Below, piece by piece: positions 60,520 to 64,000 of a stretch of DNA of 64,000 bases. The stretch comes from Neurospora crassa OR74A (taxonomy: Eukaryota; Ascomycota; Sordariomycetes; Sordariales; Sordariaceae). Position 1 is the stretch's first letter. Each line of letters begins with the position of its first letter. The translations under genes were made by a program, and so were the position numbers. Below the pieces are notes generated by a model. That model ran no database searches and had not been told where the DNA came from. It saw only the letters and a program-made list of their open reading frames with translations. The DNA is taken from assembly GCF_000182925.2 (NCBI RefSeq), contig NC_026507.1, positions 2,604,001 to 2,668,000 of the forward strand, given 5' to 3'.

Positions 60520-60916
60520 ATGGCACCTTCATCTGCCTGGAGGTATGACACCATATCTCACTTCGCGTTTGCGCGAGACAACGTCAAGCAATAAAACCAA
60601 ACAACGGAGGCTAACAAAAACCAGCCAGATCCTTCCCCTCATACTCACATTAGTCGTAGTGGCCGGCATCAGTTTCGTTGTCTATCAAGTTTACCTCTCA
60701 GCTCTCCAGTTCCGCGACTACACGGCTCAGCGCATGGAACGCAAGAACCTTGCTTTTTCCAAAGACGGCGGTCTGCGCCTAAGTGTCAAGGACGTCAGCG
60801 ACGAAACCTACCTGGACCAGACGCAAAGCTGGTTTGTAAAGGCGTGGGAGCTAGGTGTGGAGGAGGAGAACGCGAACAAAAAGAGAAAGAAGGGAACGTT
60901 CAGAAAGGCGGCTTAG
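60520..60916 (+). CDS. Small single-pass membrane protein, function unknown
   Basis: Not recognised. Two exons, 60520-60542 and 60625-60916, with an 82-nt intron (GTATGA donor, CTAAC branch site, CAG acceptor), give 104 residues. A strongly hydrophobic segment lies at about 10-31 (ILPLILTLVVVAGISFVVYQ). It is followed by a polar region with many charged residues and a basic tail KKRKKGTFRKAA. It could be an ER or mitochondrial membrane protein, perhaps an assembly factor, but nothing proves this. The clean intron and protein-like composition argue that it is real. Confidence 0.6.
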
Positions 60917-61642
60917 AATGTCGCTGAGGGATGGGTAGCTGGGGTGTTTAGTGGGGTGGATGTAAAGCCCAACGAGAAAGGAGACAAGAAAGAGATGTAA
61001 TGGGCAAAGAGTGCCAGTATGTGAGAGAGCAGACAAGCAGTACTATGCTCAGGCTGGATGACTCGAAGAAGCATGCCACTGGTCCCGAGGGTAGGTGGGT
61101 GCTTGTCGAATCTACGCTCGAGTCTGCTTCTGGATGGGCTATTATGTTACCTTGGTAGCTATTCTCAAGCACCTGACCGTGCAACGAACAAATGCATCAT
61201 GCACTACCCATCAGATTGTCAGATATTCATGTCCACTGCCATCAAAGAGTTAGGCCCCTTGACACTGTTGTCTCGCTCAATAACGCTTGTTCAGCCTTGA
61301 TATCTCCAGTTATCGTTGCCTCGCCAGCCATCAGTCCAACAAATACTTCGAGAGCTACCTATCATACCGGCACATCCTGTTCTCTATTCATAGCTTCTAG
61401 TAGCTCCCAGCATTCAGTCGAGGTGTACTGTGAGCACAACAGTTCTGTTAGTACTTCCGCTATAGCAACAAAGCACAACACGATTAGACAGAATGCCCCG
61501 GAAGAAGGCATGTAACACCATTCCAGGTTCCATGGATATCCAATACTCACCAGTGAAGTTTTCAGACCCCATTGATTATGGGCATAAAGATTCAGATGCG
61601 ACAAGGCATCTACGTAGTGTGATCATTTGGTCAGTCCCTCTC
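60917..61642. other. Intergenic between convergent small membrane protein and DUF1917 genes
   Basis: 726 bp; no supported gene or repeat. Confidence 0.5.
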
Positions 61643-62735
61643 CTACGCAGTAGTCCGCAAATGATTGTTGGGATAAGATGTCATGTAGCGGAACGCACCA
61701 GACTTGTAATAATATTCTTTATTCGGATCGAGGGCCCCGAGCTTCTCAAGCTTCTCCAGCAGCCTCGCAGCCTCCGCCTTGTCTCGGAAGTCTCTGGAGT
61801 AGACCTTCACCAGCCCGCCTTCCAATTGTGGCCTACTTGTCATGCCACCGCGCCTCAGGCCCGCTTCCGACCCCAGCTCGTTTTTCACCGTGGCCGTGGC
61901 GATCTTCCTCCAGACCTCCTCCACCCGGTCAGGCGGTATGTATAGTAACCACTTGCCGGCCCTTAGTTTGCAAGCGTCGGCCAGACGGGTGAGGTTCCTC
62001 ATAACCTCCGCCCGCTCCGTTATTATGTTGCCCAAATCTCGCTTTCCGTCGGCCTCGTTGCCGTAGCCGTAGAACTTGATGAAATCGGTAAACATCCTCA
62101 GTCGCTCCTCGCCGGCCTTGCTGTAGGTCTCCCAGGCTGGCTTCCAGCGTGGCGGCGCATAAGGGTTGGCGACCCGGATGAAACCTTTCTCAACGTTTTT
62201 AGTGCGTGCTAGGAAACCTTCAACGGTCTCGCGAATCTGCCAGGAAACCAGACTACCAGTGTAAGGGTTGTAGAGGGAACGGCCCTGCGCATCCTTGCGG
62301 AATATGCAAGGTGGCTTGGTTTCTGCTCGTGCGATGGGGTGCCACTTCTCCCACCAGTCTTCTACGTCGTATGTTTCTAAACCAGTCACTGGCTGAGAGA
62401 CTGTTCTATTTGAATGTTTTTCTGTACTGGTGTTAGCAGACTCATGGATTCCTGGTAATGCATTGACAACAAGGAAGAGGGGGGGGTCATTGACTTTCAA
62501 TTGAGGACACTGCGTAACCTTTTCGCATGACTTTATCATATTTATCGCATCTGATTACTGTCTTGCTGGACGGTGACCTTTGTGACTGGTTATGCCAAGC
62601 CGGCGAGTTGTGGAAGCCTCTTCTGAGGCGTTCGTGTGTCGTTGAGGTATGGGATGATGCACCAGCAAACAGACACCGAGCCGCACTAGAAGCGTGGCTC
62701 GGATTCGGAGATGGGCGGAGTAGGGAACGTATCAT
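61643..62735 (-). CDS. DUF1917 / BLES03 (C11orf68-like) family protein
   Basis: Member of a family with an eIF4E-like fold and no settled function. Two exons, 62735-62519 and 62421-61643, give 331 residues. The core reads DVEDWWEKWHP, then KWLLYIPPDRVEEVWRKIAT and GGLVKVYSRDFRDKAEAARL, the signature blocks of the family, ending in EYYYKSGAFRYMTSYP. The N-terminal 60 residues are rich in Ser, Arg and Ala with few acidic residues (MIRSLLRPSPNPSHASSAAR, RRGFHNSPAW), which looks like a mitochondrial presequence. The first donor (GTTACG) is weak; I chose it because it alone keeps frame with the clear acceptor at 62422. The exon join is therefore less certain than the domain call. Confidence 0.75.
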
Positions 62736-63165
62736 TTGGCTTGATTATATTGGTGTGTACAGTTGTAACACGACAACTTTTTTTTTTCCTCCATAAGCTG
62801 GACGTTGTCGAGAGCGGACAACAACAACAAGAATAGGATGATGGAAATGTGGGGGTGGTTCCGTTGCTGCTGCAGTGCGAGTGTGGGTTTCTCAATCATT
62901 TTCAAACAACCCCCAAGATCGAAAAAGACGACAAAAACATGAGAAAAGAGCCGAGCAATCAAAACAATTAGCACGCACTACCACAACAATCACGTCACGA
63001 CCAACCGACCAATAGTCTCCTGCACAGCGACCGTAGTCACAACTATTTTATCCTCATCATTTCCCCCCCTCATTATACGGCCGTAGCTTCTGCGATCATC
63101 TTCTTACGCGCCAAATCGTGCCTCCTGATCTGAAGTCGGCATGGTATTGTGGCTTCACTGAGAAA
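62736..63165. promoter_or_regulatory. Divergent promoter between the DUF1917 gene and DPH7
   Basis: 430 bp between the two start codons, with a T run (62779-62787) and short ACAACAACAACAA repeat near 62820. No other gene. Confidence 0.5.
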
Positions 63166-64000
63166 ATGGGTGATTCCAGTGAAAAGTGGCCGGAGCCGGT
63201 CTCCTCCCTTCAGTCAATGCAGCTTGATCTTCCGCCCAGTTGCATCGAATTTTGCCCGTCTGCGCCGTCATACTTTCTGATCGGAACGTACAACCTGGAG
63301 GGATACGAAGGGCCCGCTGCTGCGCAAACTGCTGAAGCGAAGGAGATCGAGGCGCAGGACGAGGACATCGACAAAGACGAGGCTGTGGTGACAGGAGAGA
63401 AGGAGGGGCCACAAAACCGCAATGGCAGCATTCTCACATTTCAGCTCGTGGCTGACCAGTTGTAAGTCTAGCCACTGTCAAGCAAGCAAAGAGCACACCA
63501 ACGGAAACTGACAAGCCATCAGAGTCCACGTCCAGACGCTGATGCAGCCATCGGCCATCCTCGACCTTCATTTCAACCCAGCACCAGGCAAGCAAGACAT
63601 GTGCGCCGCCGTCTCCAGCACGGCCACCCTAGCTCTGTTCCGGTTAAGTGCTGGGGAAGCAGAACCCCTGAAGCATCTCAAGACCATGGACATGGCAAGT
63701 ATGTGCAAAACGGCGGAGGACTGGCTAGGTGACAAGGACGAGGTCATCTTCACCCACTTCAGCTGGCATCCTACGAAGCCGGATATGGTTGCCGTAACCA
63801 CAACTGCCGGCTATGTACACCTAATCTACCTCGGGAGAGACCTTGATGGCAGCGACTGGGTGATGCACCCTGAGCCGATCCTCACCCACACCCTCGAGGC
63901 TTGGTATGTATCCATCTCCCCGTCTCTCAGCCCCCCTGAAGAGGAAGACAACGACTCGTTTCTGCTGTTATCAGGAGGTGACGACTCGGCGTTGCGCTAC
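63166..64000 (+). CDS. dph7: Diphthine methyltransferase-like WD40 protein DPH7 (5' part)
   Basis: Predicted WD40 methylesterase of diphthamide synthesis on elongation factor 2, the step before final amidation (WDR85/Rrt2 family). Exon 1 is 63166-63461, a 61-nt intron follows, and exon 2 runs from 63523 past the window end, so the gene is cut here. The ATG at 63166 is the first in frame. WD-repeat blades include SCIEFCPSAPSYFLIGTYNL, then SAILDLHFNPAPGKQDMCAA and FTHFSWHPTKPDMVAVTTTA. The family-typical LEAW and SGGDDSALRY come last. An acidic insert with EIEAQDEDIDKDEAVV lies at about 55-80. A GTATGT at 63904 could be a donor, but reading through gives the expected repeat, so I do not splice it. 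Confidence 0.85.

Noticed and set aside
63904-63963. A second intron in the DPH7-like gene beginning at GTATGT
   Set aside because: Unspliced reading gives LEAWYVSISPS...SGGDDSALRY, the expected WD-repeat order, without a stop; a splice would remove blade residues.

Overview
The window looks like nuclear DNA of a filamentous ascomycete, most likely a Sordariomycete close to Neurospora, Sordaria or Podospora. Genes are short to medium, widely spaced and split by small GT-AG introns (mostly 53-175 nt) with CTGAC/CTAAC-like branch sites. The mitogen-activated kinase, metacaspase and pyruvate decarboxylase are of the filamentous-ascomycete type, and intergenic DNA carries many TAGGTAGGTACCTA-type tracts. 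All 16 named products are conserved housekeeping or signalling proteins. I recognised no complete transposon, virus-like element, CRISPR array or secondary-metabolite cluster.

Layout, left to right: sphingolipid delta-8 desaturase (-), dihydrolipoyl dehydrogenase (-), nucleolar MIF4G/MA3 protein Sgd1/NOM1 (-), SRP14 (+), Gbp2/Hrb1-like three-RRM mRNA-binding protein (-), a 4.4-kb gene-poor stretch, COQ9 (+), SMC6 (-), SGT1/ecdysoneless (+), metacaspase (-), a second gene-poor stretch of 4.2 kb ending in tRNA-Tyr (-), a 624-residue protein I do not recognise (-), a Ser/Thr-rich single-pass membrane protein (+), tRNA-Asp (+), pyruvate decarboxylase (-), ERV1 sulfhydryl oxidase (-) divergent from HEM4 (+), OXR1/TLDc protein (+), the Fus3/Kss1-type MAP kinase MAK-2 (-), tRNA-Gln (-), SEC24 (-), a small membrane protein (+), a DUF1917/BLES03-like protein (-), and the 5' part of a DPH7-like WD40 gene (+) that runs off the window end.

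There is no operon-like organisation. The genes serve separate pathways: mitochondrial metabolism (LPD, COQ9, ERV1, HEM4 for haem), RNA and ribosome work (Sgd1, Gbp2, SRP14, DPH7), genome maintenance (SMC6), secretion (SEC24, SRP14), stress and death (OXR1, metacaspase), fermentation (PDC) and signalling (MAK-2). Several pairs are divergent with 390-900 bp between start codons (Sgd1/SRP14, SMC6/SGT1, ERV1/HEM4, DUF1917/DPH7).

Gene models were built by hand. Each splice junction was chosen by GT(GC)-AG consensus, reading-frame arithmetic and family-conserved residues across the join. All complete models sum to a multiple of three. The most interesting points are the gene structure of the Gbp2 homologue (4-nt first coding exon, two mutually consistent alternative N-termini, an 8-nt microexon, a GC-AG intron), a stop-free intron inside the SMC6 ATPase head, the unrecognised 624-residue protein, three intron-containing tRNA genes, and the dispersed intergenic GGTACCTAGGTAGGTA tracts.
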